From contig NZ_VAJL01000001.1 in NCBI RefSeq assembly GCF_006175945.1, positions 3,295,001 to 3,359,000 of the forward strand: a stretch of 64,000 nt of DNA, written 5' to 3'. The stretch's first letter is position 1. Every line of letters starts with the position of its first letter. Shown piece by piece: positions 35,926 through 44,548 of the stretch. The position numbers and the translations under genes were made by a program. The stretch comes from Chryseobacterium mulctrae (GTDB lineage Bacteria > Bacteroidota > Bacteroidia > Flavobacteriales > Weeksellaceae). The notes below the pieces were generated by a model that was given only the letters and a program-made list of their open reading frames with translations, was not told where the DNA came from and searched no databases.

Positions 35926-36177
35926 ATGAAGAATATCGATCCCAGAACTCCGATATGGCGACTAACTGTTGAAGAATTTTTGGAGGTTTCCAAAAAAATT
36001 AATTCGGAAAAAAAATATGAATTTGGATTGAAAGGTCTGGCAAAAATGCTGGGATGTTCTATTTCGAAAGCCTCGGAAATAAAATCTTCAGGACTGTTGG
36101 ATGATGCCATCATTCAAAACGGAAACATTATCATCATTGATAAGGAAAAGGCATTAGCGCTTTTTGCACAAAAATAA
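35926..36177 (+). CDS. DUF3853 family small DNA-binding protein
   Basis: 83 residues. TPIWRLTVEEFLEV, then KGLAKMLGCSISKASEIKSSG, marked by its ends KGLAK and KSSG, give the DUF3853 pattern, a helix-turn-helix protein found on Bacteroidota conjugative elements. The exact role is not established; excision or replication control is likely from context. The stop codon is 2 nt before the next start. Confidence 0.8.
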   Translation: MKNIDPRTPIWRLTVEEFLEVSKKINSEKKYEFGLKGLAKMLGCSISKASEIKSSGLLDDAIIQNGNIIIIDKEKALALFAQK

Positions 36178-36179
36178 GG

Positions 36180-36932
36180 ATGCATTACCTTGAATTAATG
36201 CGGCGGTTTTGGGATTTTAACCAAAAAACATCAATTGGAACAACGGGAATTTCAATGTACTTATACCTGCTGAAAATTGGTTCTGACAATGACTCTTGTG
36301 ATTTTCAAATTTCTGATGTTGTCATAAGCATAGAATTAGGGGTGACTAGAAAAACGGTAAAATCCACTAAAGAAAAACTCCGAAATTTAGGATTAATTCA
36401 GTACGAAGCAAAAAGCGGACTTGCTTGTAAATACAGGTTAATAGGAGATTATCCTTCACAAATTTCTAGCCCTGAAATGATGAGTAAAGAAGAAATTGGA
36501 AAGGAGGAATCTATTCAAAAAACAGTAGAATCCGGAGTTTCATTACTTACAGATCGTCCCGTTCAAAATTTTTCTGAAAACACCAGTGATCAGGAAATTG
36601 AAAGCGATTTATCGCAAACAATACAATCCTCAAAACCACAACCAACCACTCAAAAAGGGAACGATGAAAATATTCCGTCTTTCGAAGAATTTATAACGTA
36701 TGCGGAAACATTAAAAATTTACGTGCCTGAGTTAGATTCTGAAATACAATCGAAATATGAGAATTGGAAAAACAATGACTGGAAAAATAGTTCTGATAGA
36801 CCTATTACCAATTGGAAATCTTCATTGAAAAGTACATTACCTTTTATGAAAGGTCAAATGGAAAGTCATCAACTTTCACTTCAATCCATTCCGGATATAA
36901 AACGTCCAAAATCCCAAAACGGCAACCTTTGA
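36180..36932 (+). CDS. putative replication-associated winged-helix protein
   Basis: 250 residues. The N-terminal 100 residues contain a winged helix (ISIELGVTRKTVKSTKEKL, then LGLIQYE); the middle is low-complexity and rich in Ser, Gln and Thr; the C-terminal 50 residues (IQSKYENWKNNDWKNSS, ITNWKSSLKSTLPF) resemble a motif seen in primosome or helicase-loader proteins such as DnaD-like ends. It precedes the initiator gene, so a role in loading the replication machinery is plausible but not shown. Confidence 0.6.
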   Translation: MHYLELMRRFWDFNQKTSIGTTGISMYLYLLKIGSDNDSCDFQISDVVISIELGVTRKTVKSTKEKLRNLGLIQYEAKSGLACKYRLIGDYPSQISSPEMMSKEEIGKEESIQKTVESGVSLLTDRPVQNFSENTSDQEIESDLSQTIQSSKPQPTTQKGNDENIPSFEEFITYAETLKIYVPELDSEIQSKYENWKNNDWKNSSDRPITNWKSSLKSTLPFMKGQMESHQLSLQSIPDIKRPKSQNGNL

Positions 36933-36980
36933 AAGGCCGACAAATGTCTACGATAAAAATCCATTAAAAAAAATTGAATT

Positions 36981-37211
36981 ATGACACTATCAGATTTAAA
37001 ACCCGGTCAAAAAGTAACCATCAACGGAATGCTTGCCGAGTACAAAGGAATTCAAAAAGTGAAGATCCCAAATTTCGGTAAAGTCGAGAAAAGGGTCTTT
37101 CAAGGCGAAGGCATCAACATCTACAAGTATTATAATCTCAATGACGGAGCTAAAACCCTCAAAAGCGAGAAAATCGAGTTGGTATATAATTGCAAATCGA
37201 TTAATCATTGA
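36981..37211 (+). CDS. small uncharacterised protein
   Basis: 76 residues, small beta-rich protein beginning MTLSDLKPGQKVTINGM, with no signal peptide or known motif. Co-directional with its neighbours (48 nt after the previous gene, 48 nt before the initiator). Similar small proteins recur on conjugative elements of this phylum; I do not know a function. Confidence 0.65.
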   Translation: MTLSDLKPGQKVTINGMLAEYKGIQKVKIPNFGKVEKRVFQGEGINIYKYYNLNDGAKTLKSEKIELVYNCKSINH

Positions 37212-37259
37212 AATTTATCAAGAAAAATAAAAATTTCAAACCCAATTTAAAGCAATGTT

Positions 37260-38390
37260 ATGGCTGTCCCGGAAAAGGATTTACGGTTAATCCGCAAGGA
37301 ATTTGAAAATAATGATGAAATAAATCCTGAGAGAATTCGCTTGGGAAACCGTTTCGTGGACGATTTCATTTTCGAAGGTCACGAGGCTGCGGATATTCCC
37401 ATCAATGCGCTTCGGGTAATATTTAATATTGTTTCTATCATCAGCAATGAGCAATTTCGTCCGGAAGACCGACCTAAACAACTCTCCTTGTTTGATGAGG
37501 AGTTTGAAACCGAGAACAATATTTTCGCTTCCTTAAAAATCAGGAACAATAAAATTTCGCCAAGCGGATCTTCAAAGCAGGTGGTAGATGCTTATGAATT
37601 TCTTACAAAGTTCAAAATGAGCTGGTACAAATCTACTAATTCCAAAGGTAAGGAAATCAAAACTTTTGGTGGACTAATTTCTATACCTAGTTATGACCAG
37701 AGAGGTTACACCACGTTTCTAATCAGTAGTTATTGGCTTAAAAAACTAATGGTTATTCCGGAATACAATTACGTTTTGTACAATTTGGTGTACAATATCA
37801 GGAACAATAAGCATATTATTTTCGCTATCTGGCTTGCAAAACTGCCTGAAAACGGAGCCGTTTTAAAACTCTCCACACTGAACAAGAAATTTGGATTGAA
37901 GTATAAAACTTCCAAGGATTTTTGTTTCAAATTTTTAAAACCTGCAAGAATCAGTTTGAATACATTCAATACGCTTTCCTTCAATTACAATTATAGAGGG
38001 GATTCAATTTTTATTATTCCTTATTTAACTAAAATCATTTTGAACAACAATTTATCCCAAAACACAAGAGAACAATTGGAATCAAGCGAAGTGTATCTTG
38101 AAAATAGGGAAAAAATTGCCCAAAGATTAAGTTACATCAGAAAAAGATATGGTCTGCACGAAAATGAAATGCTCCAGTTTTCCCATCAATACAGAAACGT
38201 TCCACAAACAAGAGTTTTGATAGAAAAGGCATTCCATGCATTTATCCGAACAGCTCGATTGAAAGAAATTAAATCTACGGAATTTCAAGGAAAATTATTT
38301 CTAAATGAAATTCAGGAACACATCATACAAATTTATCGGCGTACAAAAATGGGAGAATTATTACCAAATGGTTACCCGATAATTATTTGA
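37260..38390 (+). CDS. Rep_3-type replication initiator
   Basis: 376 residues with two winged-helix-like halves typical of iteron-binding RepB/Rep_3 initiators (KAFHAFIRTAR and SYWLKKLMVIPEYN segments; a central KLSTLNKKFGLKY helix-turn-helix). Seven iterons and DnaA boxes begin 2 nt after its stop codon, which strongly supports the role. It would let the excised element replicate as a plasmid before transfer. The N-terminal 90 residues are less conserved and highly charged. Confidence 0.8.
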   Translation: MAVPEKDLRLIRKEFENNDEINPERIRLGNRFVDDFIFEGHEAADIPINALRVIFNIVSIISNEQFRPEDRPKQLSLFDEEFETENNIFASLKIRNNKISPSGSSKQVVDAYEFLTKFKMSWYKSTNSKGKEIKTFGGLISIPSYDQRGYTTFLISSYWLKKLMVIPEYNYVLYNLVYNIRNNKHIIFAIWLAKLPENGAVLKLSTLNKKFGLKYKTSKDFCFKFLKPARISLNTFNTLSFNYNYRGDSIFIIPYLTKIILNNNLSQNTREQLESSEVYLENREKIAQRLSYIRKRYGLHENEMLQFSHQYRNVPQTRVLIEKAFHAFIRTARLKEIKSTEFQGKLFLNEIQEHIIQIYRRTKMGELLPNGYPIII

Positions 38391-38391
38391 A

Positions 38392-38685
38392 TTCGGAATT
38401 GCGCTCACCTGGAATTCGGAATTGCGGTCACTGAAGTTAAAAAATTGTTAAAATTCCGAAACTTTTGATTGAAATTTCGGAATTGCGCTCACTCCGAAAT
38501 TCAAAACCACTAAAAATATGGATAACCATAAAAAAATGTGGATAACTACGAGTATTGTATTAAAAATGAATGAAAATGGAAAGTTGAATTCGGAATTGCA
38601 CTCACCCGAAAACTGTTGTTTTTTCGGAATTGCGGTCACTCAACTTTCGGAATTGCGCTCACTGGAATTCGGAATTGCGCTCACC
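38392..38685 (+). other. iteron replication origin (oriV)
   Basis: Seven 18-bp direct repeats of TTCGGAATTGCGCTCACT (with G or A for the second C in three copies and a final C in three) start at 38392, 38415, 38476, 38589, 38623, 38646 and 38668. Within the outer groups the period is 22-23 bp, about two helical turns. Inverted partial copies lie at 38453 and 38494. A perfect DnaA box, TGTGGATAA, is at 38537-38545 and another at 38785-38793; a one-mismatch box is at 38517-38525. An AT-rich stretch follows (38736-38781). Confidence 0.85.
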
Positions 38686-38785
38686 CAAAAAGTGGCTCAA
38701 AACCTTTGCCATAAGAGGATACGACGCCTCATTAAAAGTATATTAAAAGTAATTAAAAAGTCTTTTTTTTATTAAAAAGGAAAAT

Positions 38786-39661
38786 GTGGATAAAAAAATT
38801 GCTTTAAAAAAGAAAAAAATGAATTGCGAAGAAGTAAAAGAAAAAGTGAATATAAGAACAGTTTTGGAATCGTTCAGCCTTTTTCCTGTTAAAGAGAATT
38901 GGAAAACTGCATTTTACTTTGCGCTCGACAGGGAAGAAAAAATCCCGAGTTTTTCGGTTGATTTTGTGAAAAATAAAGCATTTGATTTCGGAACCGGGAA
39001 AAGTTATGATGTGATTTCAATCGTTCAGCAAATGAATCGATGTTCAGTTTCTGATGCTTTGAAGTATCTTGAAAAATTTGATTTTTCGATTCAAGAAAAT
39101 CTTGAGATTGAAGAAATCGACCAAAGCAAGAATTATCAGATTCTCAAGGTAAGCGAAATCAAACATCCGGCATTAATCCAATATTTAAAATTCAGAAAGG
39201 TTTTGGAACAAAGAAATTTGATTAAAGAGATTTACTACGAACTGAACGGAAAAAAATATTTCGGCATTGGATTTTTTAATAATTCCGGAGGCGTCGAAAT
39301 CCGAAGTAAATATTCAAAGATATGTTTGGGCAAAAAAGATGTCACTTTGATAAAAAATGATTTGAATACTTCCAATGAAATTGTAGTTTTTGAAGGTTTT
39401 TTTGATTATCTGACTTTTAAAAATTTGGAAAGTGCAGAAAGTTCAATTTCAGATTGTTTGATTCTCAATTCTACGGCAATGCTTTTCAAAGTCGATAAAG
39501 AACTTAGAGCATATTATAAAACCTCACTTTTCCTAGATAATGATGATAATGGAATTACAATCAAACAGGTTATCCGGAAAAACTATAAAAATGTTGAAGA
39601 TTGTTCTTTGTTGTACAAAGATTTTAAGGATTTAAACGAGTGGTTTTGTGCAACAAAGTAA
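38786..39661 (+). CDS. Toprim/primase-like protein
   Basis: Up to 291 residues from GTG at 38786, which has an AAGG just upstream; ATG at 38819 (280 residues) is the other candidate and aligns with the first conserved segment. The N-terminal part (VNIRTVLESF, then FSVDFVKNKAFDFGTGKSYDVI, marked by its ends FSVDF and YDVI) resembles the CHC2-type zinc-binding domain of DnaG but lacks the zinc cysteines. The C-terminal part is a Toprim domain with VFEGFFD and FLDNDDNG. It probably primes replication of the element at the adjacent origin. Confidence 0.8.
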   Translation: MDKKIALKKKKMNCEEVKEKVNIRTVLESFSLFPVKENWKTAFYFALDREEKIPSFSVDFVKNKAFDFGTGKSYDVISIVQQMNRCSVSDALKYLEKFDFSIQENLEIEEIDQSKNYQILKVSEIKHPALIQYLKFRKVLEQRNLIKEIYYELNGKKYFGIGFFNNSGGVEIRSKYSKICLGKKDVTLIKNDLNTSNEIVVFEGFFDYLTFKNLESAESSISDCLILNSTAMLFKVDKELRAYYKTSLFLDNDDNGITIKQVIRKNYKNVEDCSLLYKDFKDLNEWFCATK

Positions 39662-40004
39662 AATGTAAAAATTCTGAAAATGATTTTAAAGAGAAATTTA
39701 ATTTTAAAAATCATAAACTGGTTAAACCTTAAAAAAAACAGATTACCTAATGTTTAATTTTACATTTTTCCTACTATCAAAACCCTCTATTTAATCACTT
39801 CTAACTGATTTTTGGCTTTTTACTATTGCAAATGTAGGACAGCATCATTCACCTAAAAAAATATTTTTGGGTTTCTATAAAAATTCTTTCCACGAGTTCC
39901 AATAATTTTTTCAGACACTCCTGAATCCTTCGGACAAAAATATTTCGAGCCACAATCCTCCAAAACTTTGGAGGATTGTGGTTTTATATGCCTGATACTT
40001 TCCT
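39662..40004. other. AT-rich gap before ssb, with a long palindrome
   Basis: No convincing gene. The main feature is the perfect inverted repeat at 39950-39981, listed separately. The region before it is AT-rich with short runs of A and T. Confidence 0.5.
39950..39981. repeat. perfect 15-bp palindrome with 2-nt loop
   Basis: CCACAATCCTCCAAA (39950-39964) and TTTGGAGGATTGTGG (39967-39981), followed by TTTT. It could be a strong terminator or a cruciform/single-strand hairpin used in replication. Its position between the primase-like gene and ssb fits either. Confidence 0.6.
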
Positions 40005-40224
40005 ATGATCATCGGCAAAGAAAAAGACGGAACCTCAGTTATACGAATCAATTAAATCGCAGACAGTCTTTGACATCAACGGAAAAAACAACAAAATAAA
40101 ACAACAAATAATTCTGCTTTTCCAATTGGATATAAGCAGAGAAAGAAAAAAAACGAGTGTCCTCGAAACCAAATCAATCAAATCGAAAATTTCAACAAAT
40201 GCGAAAATAATTATTAACATTTAA
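40005..40224 (+). pseudogene. possible small gene broken by a frameshift
   Basis: A frame open from 40009 to TAA at 40222-40224 encodes a sensible 70-residue sequence (TEPQLYESIKSQTVFDING, then KQQIILLFQLD) but has no ATG. An ATG at 40005 in another frame joins it after one base shift in the A-rich run near 40020. It ends 11 nt before ssb. Either a one-base indel broke it or this is chance. Confidence 0.35.
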
Positions 40225-40235
40225 AACGAAATATT

Positions 40236-40631
40236 ATGAACATCGTAGGCAGAATTACAAAAAATGCAGAAATCAACAATTTAAAAAACAACAAGCAGGT
40301 CGTTAATTTTTCAGTAGCAATCAATGACAGTTACAAGACCAAACAAGGCGAACGAAAAGAGCAGACCACCTATTACAACTGTTCTTATTGGCTAAGTCCA
40401 AATGTTGCTAAGATTTTAACCAAAGGAACTTTAGTTGAATTGACAGGTAGGGCGAGTTCGAGTGGGTGGATTACAAAAGATGGAGAAATAAAATCGGGAC
40501 TGAATTTCCATACTTCAAACATCAAAGTACACGGAGGTGGAAAAAAGTCTGACACAGAAGAACAACCAGCTTCACAGCCACAGAAGTCCAATGCTTTTGC
40601 GGAAGATACGGACGATGATTTACCATTCTAA
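40236..40631 (+). CDS. ssb: single-stranded DNA-binding protein
   Basis: 131 residues with an OB-fold SSB domain (MNIVGRITKNAEI, VVNFSVAIND, YYNCSYW, GTLVELTGRASS) and the acidic C-terminal tip DDDLPF that recruits replication and repair proteins. It is an element-encoded copy, coating the transferred or replicating single strand. It follows the replication genes and precedes a row of small, partly broken genes. Confidence 0.95.
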   Translation: MNIVGRITKNAEINNLKNNKQVVNFSVAINDSYKTKQGERKEQTTYYNCSYWLSPNVAKILTKGTLVELTGRASSSGWITKDGEIKSGLNFHTSNIKVHGGGKKSDTEEQPASQPQKSNAFAEDTDDDLPF

Positions 40632-40643
40632 AAGCATTCAAAT

Positions 40644-40856
40644 ATGGAAGCACAATATAACTTTCAAATGAAAGCGAAAAGTGATAAGAATGATTGGGAA
40701 AAGGTGGAAATCTTTTCCCAATTCTATTGCGAGAGAACTACAGCAATATGGTATGCAAAAAGTCTTTCAAGAAAGTTTAAATCAGAAATCCGTCTTACAG
40801 AGGGAAAAGAACCTTTCAAAACAAGCGGAACATACATTTACGAAAACAACAATTAA
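40644..40856 (+). CDS. small uncharacterised protein
   Basis: 70 residues starting MEAQYNFQMKAKSDKNDWE, 12 nt after ssb. It is hydrophilic, without signal peptide or known motif, with a short beta-like end (GTYIYENNN). The same small type occurs in transfer-associated gene rows on such elements. Function unknown. Confidence 0.6.
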   Translation: MEAQYNFQMKAKSDKNDWEKVEIFSQFYCERTTAIWYAKSLSRKFKSEIRLTEGKEPFKTSGTYIYENNN

Positions 40857-40881
40857 TACAACAATTAATACAACAAATATT

Positions 40882-41369
40882 ATGGCAATTGGTGCAACAA
40901 TAAAGTAACATTTACAGGAAATCAAGAGGTTTTGGACAAAGTCTCGAATGTATTTCAAGAAATGATAGAAAAGGAAACTAAGGGAAATATCGGGCAACTG
41001 CCCGATTTTGTAAAGAGCAAAAACGGTCACTTCTGTGAAATTTATCTAAGTGAAACAGATGAATGTTCTTTCCATTATGAGACAAGATGGAGTCCAAATA
41101 TCGAAGTATTATGGATTGTTGCAAATCATTACGATGTCGGATTTGTATTGGATTACGAAGAATCTGGCTGTATGGTTTTTGGCAAGACCATATGCGAAAA
41201 CCAAATCTTACAGGATTATTTTCTCAATCAATGTGACTTTCAAGACTTCATCTACAATGTAGATACAGATTGTTACGAATTTGAAGGTGAAAATTACGAT
41301 TACAAAAAGGAGATTGTGAGAATCCTATTAGACAGGAAAATAAATAGTAACAAACAAAAAATTGCATAA
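40882..41369 (+). pseudogene. DUF1281-like protein with a frameshift after the second codon
   Basis: ATG at 40882 reads M-A and then leaves frame, reaching a stop after nine codons. Shifting by one base at about 40888 gives N-W-C-N-N-K-V-T-F-T-G-N-Q-E-V and the rest of the protein to 41369. The restored N-terminus MANWCNN is typical of DUF1281 (YubB ferredoxin-like) proteins. One A is missing from what should be AAA. The rest (about 145 residues from TTG at 40932) is intact, so this is either a recent mutation or a sequencing indel. Confidence 0.7.
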
Positions 41370-41694
41370 ATGAAAACATCACTTCAACAAACAGAATATT
41401 TACTGATAAAAACAATGACCAACAGTGAATGGGATAATGGCGATTTTGCCATTATCGCATCTTCCTTATGTGACGGAAGAATTTGGAGAACTGCTTTTAC
41501 AGTCTGAAACCGAAGACGATACACCAAGTTGTAGTTTAGCGGAGGCATTTGAAAAACAGGATTTATATATCAATTCTGCATTGGCACAAATGGGATGTTC
41601 TCTTTTGTGGAACTTATTCCGAAATGGACTGACAGAAAACAGAGGTTTTTTCCTTAATCTAAAAAATTTCCATTCTCAACCGATAAAAATATAA
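41370..41694 (+). pseudogene. frameshifted small gene downstream of the DUF1281-like gene
   Basis: ATG at 41370 directly follows the previous stop and gives 45 sensible residues (SLQQTEYLLIKTM, DNGDFAIIASSLCDGRIWRTAF) before a TGA at 41505-41507. The other frame (41425-41694) then carries on with SETEDDTPSCSLAEAFEKQ. Joining the frames near 41500 restores a protein of about 105 residues. I know no function. It is the third frame break in under 2 kb. Confidence 0.45.
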
Positions 41695-41720
41695 AAAACC
41701 GCCTGACCAAAAGTTGGGCG

Positions 41721-41763
41721 GCAAAAATGCAATTCCTCCCTACGGTCGGAAACGCATTTTTGC
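41721..41763. repeat. inverted repeat with a GC-rich loop, candidate oriT or regulatory site
   Basis: GCAAAAATGC (41721-41730) and GCATTTTTGC (41754-41763) form a perfect 10-bp stem around 23 nt holding CCTCCCTACGGTCGG. Long stems with a conserved GC core near transfer genes are typical of transfer origins, but the relaxase genes lie 14 kb away. Role uncertain. Confidence 0.35.
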
Positions 41764-41972
41764 GGAAAGCGGAACAACCCCATTTCTAAAACAATTCCGG
41801 ACTTTGGCTTTGGTTTGTTTTTGAAAAAAGGTTGTAGGTTTTAGTTGAAGATGTATAAATATTTTTTTTCACCTCAATATTATCCTGATTCATCTAAATA
41901 AATATATTATGTGTAGTATTTTAAATATTAATTTATATTCGTAGCTAAACATTTGATCGATGCTAAAAATTA

Positions 41973-42359
41973 TCAGCATAAATATGTAAGCATTCTGCAT
42001 CGCCTATTAATTGTATAATCTGACAACCTTTTTTCTTTACACATATATTGAACGTAAGCAGTTAGTTTATTGTCAAAAGAGGGAACGGCTCGTATTGAAT
42101 CGTCTATAAACATTCTATATAGTCCAACCATTGAACAGACAATCAATAAATCTATTTTTAGCCTCAATTGAAAAATCATTTTTAAAAATGATTTGCTTTT
42201 CGCGCTGCCCAATGATTTTGCAGCATATTCTATTTCTTCTGTCGTCACTAGTTGTAAGATGTAAAAATTCAGATAATCCATAATAACAGCTAAATACTCT
42301 GCAATTATCACATCTGCAATTAGGAAGTGCAATGAATAAAATATTGACGGTAAAATCAA
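41973..42359 (-). pseudogene. possible integrase fragment
   Basis: A 128-codon minus-strand frame. Its C-terminal part (DNKLTAYVQYMCKEKRLSD, then YTINRR) resembles the SAM-like N-terminal domain of tyrosine recombinases, which reads YLxxEKxLSxxTI. The N-terminal part has no resemblance and the frame ends before any catalytic domain, with two stops in a row. It could be the scar of a lost integron-like or phage integrase, or chance. Confidence 0.25.
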
Positions 42360-42603
42360 AACGAATTATTAGGAGCACAAGTAATCGAAACGATCCAAAA
42401 AGCAGTTTTCAAATAGAGCCCTGGTCACAAATTAACTTTACTATTTAACACCTATTTAATTTTCAATATTTGAAGGGCGCTAGTTAATTGGGTCTCCCTT
42501 TTAGATGAACGAAATTTACTATAAACTTATAGAGTATCTTTTAGATTGAGATTTAAAAAGTGTAAAATATAGCAATTAAAAGAAATAATTTCATAATTTT
42601 GTT

Positions 42604-42996
42604 ATGTTGAAAACTTTTAGTAAACATATCAGCTTTATTATCTTACTATGTTTGGGCTTTTTTCTAATTCCAAGCATAGGCTATGCTTGTGCAAAAAAAA
42701 CAGTCAATACAGAACGAAAAAGTTGTTCTAAAGACCAATCTGCAAAAGCAGAACACAAAAGCGGTTGTAAGGATAAGTCCTGTAAAAAATGCAACGATGG
42801 TCACGACTGCAACGGTAAGTGTAATCACAGTTGTTGTATATGTATTACTACTTCACCAGCATTTAGCTCACCTACGCTTATCTATTTTAAACTAACAAAC
42901 CTTTTTGCCGAAACTAAAAAGCAAAAATTCAATTTTAAACAAGCCTACTATTCTTCAGGCTACTCTTCCATTTGGCAACCGCCTAAAATAGGATAA
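42604..42996 (+). CDS. exported Cys/Lys-rich protein of the copper island
   Basis: 130 residues with a signal peptide (cleavage near GYACAKK). The mature part has a dense Cys/His cluster (CKDKSCKKCNDGHDCNGKC, then NHSCCICI) with 10 or more cysteines, apt to bind copper or other soft metals, and a short C-terminus with PPKIG. It opens the copper island, probably as a periplasmic metal buffer or part of sensing. I cannot name a family with confidence. Confidence 0.7.
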   Translation: MLKTFSKHISFIILLCLGFFLIPSIGYACAKKTVNTERKSCSKDQSAKAEHKSGCKDKSCKKCNDGHDCNGKCNHSCCICITTSPAFSSPTLIYFKLTNLFAETKKQKFNFKQAYYSSGYSSIWQPPKIG

Positions 42997-43091
42997 AACT
43001 ATGGCTTGCTATCCACAGTTACGTCTTGTCGAAAACTAAATCCGGTTTTCGCAACCCTTTTATATATCTTATTAATTTTAAAATTTTCAAA

Positions 43092-43976
43092 ATGAAATCA
43101 ATATCAAAAATATTGATGGTAATCACCGTATTACTATCAGCTGTAAACAGTTTTGCACAAATCAAAAATGCAAAAACAGAAACCGTAAAAATATATGGCA
43201 ACTGCGAAATGTGCAAAACTACCATTGAAAAAGCAGGAAATGTAAAAAATGTAGTCACAGTAAATTGGAATAAAGATACCAAGATAGCTACGATTGACTA
43301 CGATAGTAAAAAAACAAATCAGGATGAGACTCTAAAACGTATTGCTTTAGCGGGGTACGACAATGAAAAATTTTTAGCCCCAGATGATGTATATGCAAAA
43401 TTATCCGACTGTTGCCATTATAACAGGGAACTAAAACCACTTGCAAAGACCAAAGATGCAGATATGGATATGAAAGCCGAACACGGCAGCCACAACCCTA
43501 AAGAAATGGCTACCACAAATACGACGACTACACAAAATGCACCACAACTGAAAACTGTTTTTGACAACTATTTTGCAGTAAAAGATGCTTTGGTAAAAAC
43601 CGATGCAGGTGCTTCATCGGCAAAAGCCGCTGAATTGGTAAAGGCAATAAAAGCTGTAGAAATGACAAAGCTTTTAACAGAAGAACATACCGTTTGGATG
43701 AAAATAATGAAAGATTTAACAGCAAATGCAGAGAAAATTGCTATAGCCAAAGATGTTTCAAAACAAAGAGAAACTTTTGCCATGCTTTCTAAAAATATGT
43801 ACGAATTAATCAAAGTATCAAAACAAGAAACACCTGTTTATTATCAGCACTGCCCAATGTACAACAATGGTAAAGGTGCAAATTGGTTAAGCAAAGAAGA
43901 AGTGGTTAAAAATCCTTATTACGGTTCTAAAATGCTTACCTGTGGCAGCGTACAGGAAATTATTAATAACAAATAA
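43092..43976 (+). CDS. exported HMA-DUF3347 metal-binding protein
   Basis: 294 residues from ATG at 43092, chosen because it begins a signal peptide (MKSISKILMV to NSFAQ); a TTG at 43026 would add 22 residues before it. An HMA domain with the metal-binding pair in GNCEMCKTT (about 35-100) is followed by a His/Met-rich linker and a DUF3347 domain. It ends in HCPMYNNGKGANWLS and NPYYGSKMLTCG, the motif also seen at the end of CusB-like efflux adaptors. It likely carries copper in the periplasm. Confidence 0.82.
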   Translation: MKSISKILMVITVLLSAVNSFAQIKNAKTETVKIYGNCEMCKTTIEKAGNVKNVVTVNWNKDTKIATIDYDSKKTNQDETLKRIALAGYDNEKFLAPDDVYAKLSDCCHYNRELKPLAKTKDADMDMKAEHGSHNPKEMATTNTTTTQNAPQLKTVFDNYFAVKDALVKTDAGASSAKAAELVKAIKAVEMTKLLTEEHTVWMKIMKDLTANAEKIAIAKDVSKQRETFAMLSKNMYELIKVSKQETPVYYQHCPMYNNGKGANWLSKEEVVKNPYYGSKMLTCGSVQEIINNK

Positions 43977-43988
43977 AAAACAATTGTT

Positions 43989-44510
43989 ATGGAAAGTATG
44001 AAAAACCAACACGGAATGCAACATACTCAAAAGAGTGAAGAAAATAATCACAATCATTCTTTAGCAATGTACAAACGCTTTGCTGTAATGGCTGTTGCAA
44101 TGTTTATAGCTATGTATTTTATTATGTATGCTATGATTGATGGCTTACAGAACCTTATCCCGAACATCAACAATTTATATATGACGCTGCTGATGGTTTC
44201 AGCAATGCTGATTATTGAATTATGGATGATGAAAGGAATGTATCAAAACAAAAAGATCAATTGGGCAGTCATTGTGGTTTCTCTTGCGATTGGTATCTTT
44301 TCATGGTTTGGCATTAGAGAGCAATTAAATGTGGGCGATAAGGAATTTGTAAAAGGAATGATACCGCATCACGCAGCCGCAGTATTAATGTCTGAAAAAG
44401 CTAAGCTTACCGACCCCGAATTAATTGAGCTCCAAAAGAACATATTGGAAACCCAAGCAAAAGAAATCGAATTCATGAAGCGAAAGCTGAAAGAATTTGA
44501 AAACAAGTAA
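43989..44510 (+). CDS. DUF305 membrane protein
   Basis: 173 residues: a His-rich cytoplasmic N-terminus, three membrane helices (about 30-105) and a DUF305 domain with FVKGMIPHHAAAVLMSEKA, marked by the HH pair. DUF305 proteins accompany copper resistance genes and may bind metal through the His pair. It starts 12 nt after the HMA-DUF3347 gene, so it belongs to the same operon. Confidence 0.85.
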   Translation: MESMKNQHGMQHTQKSEENNHNHSLAMYKRFAVMAVAMFIAMYFIMYAMIDGLQNLIPNINNLYMTLLMVSAMLIIELWMMKGMYQNKKINWAVIVVSLAIGIFSWFGIREQLNVGDKEFVKGMIPHHAAAVLMSEKAKLTDPELIELQKNILETQAKEIEFMKRKLKEFENK

Positions 44511-44548
44511 ACAACAAAATTTCTTTAATAACATTAAATAGCATTAAA

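Larger units (their letters stand above)
41695..42603. other. 900-bp gap between the replication block and the copper island
   Basis: Holds a GC-box hairpin at about 41699-41722 (CCGCC/GGCGG), the inverted repeat at 41721-41763 listed below, and a low-confidence integrase fragment on the minus strand (41973-42359). The rest is AT-rich. A TAATTTTG box at 42594-42601 could drive the first copper gene, though it lies only 2 nt before its start codon. Confidence 0.4.

Noticed and set aside
38392..38685. CRISPR-like reading of the iterons
   Set aside because: 18-bp repeats at 22-113-bp intervals next to a Rep gene and DnaA boxes are a replication origin; spacers are not uniform and cas genes are absent.
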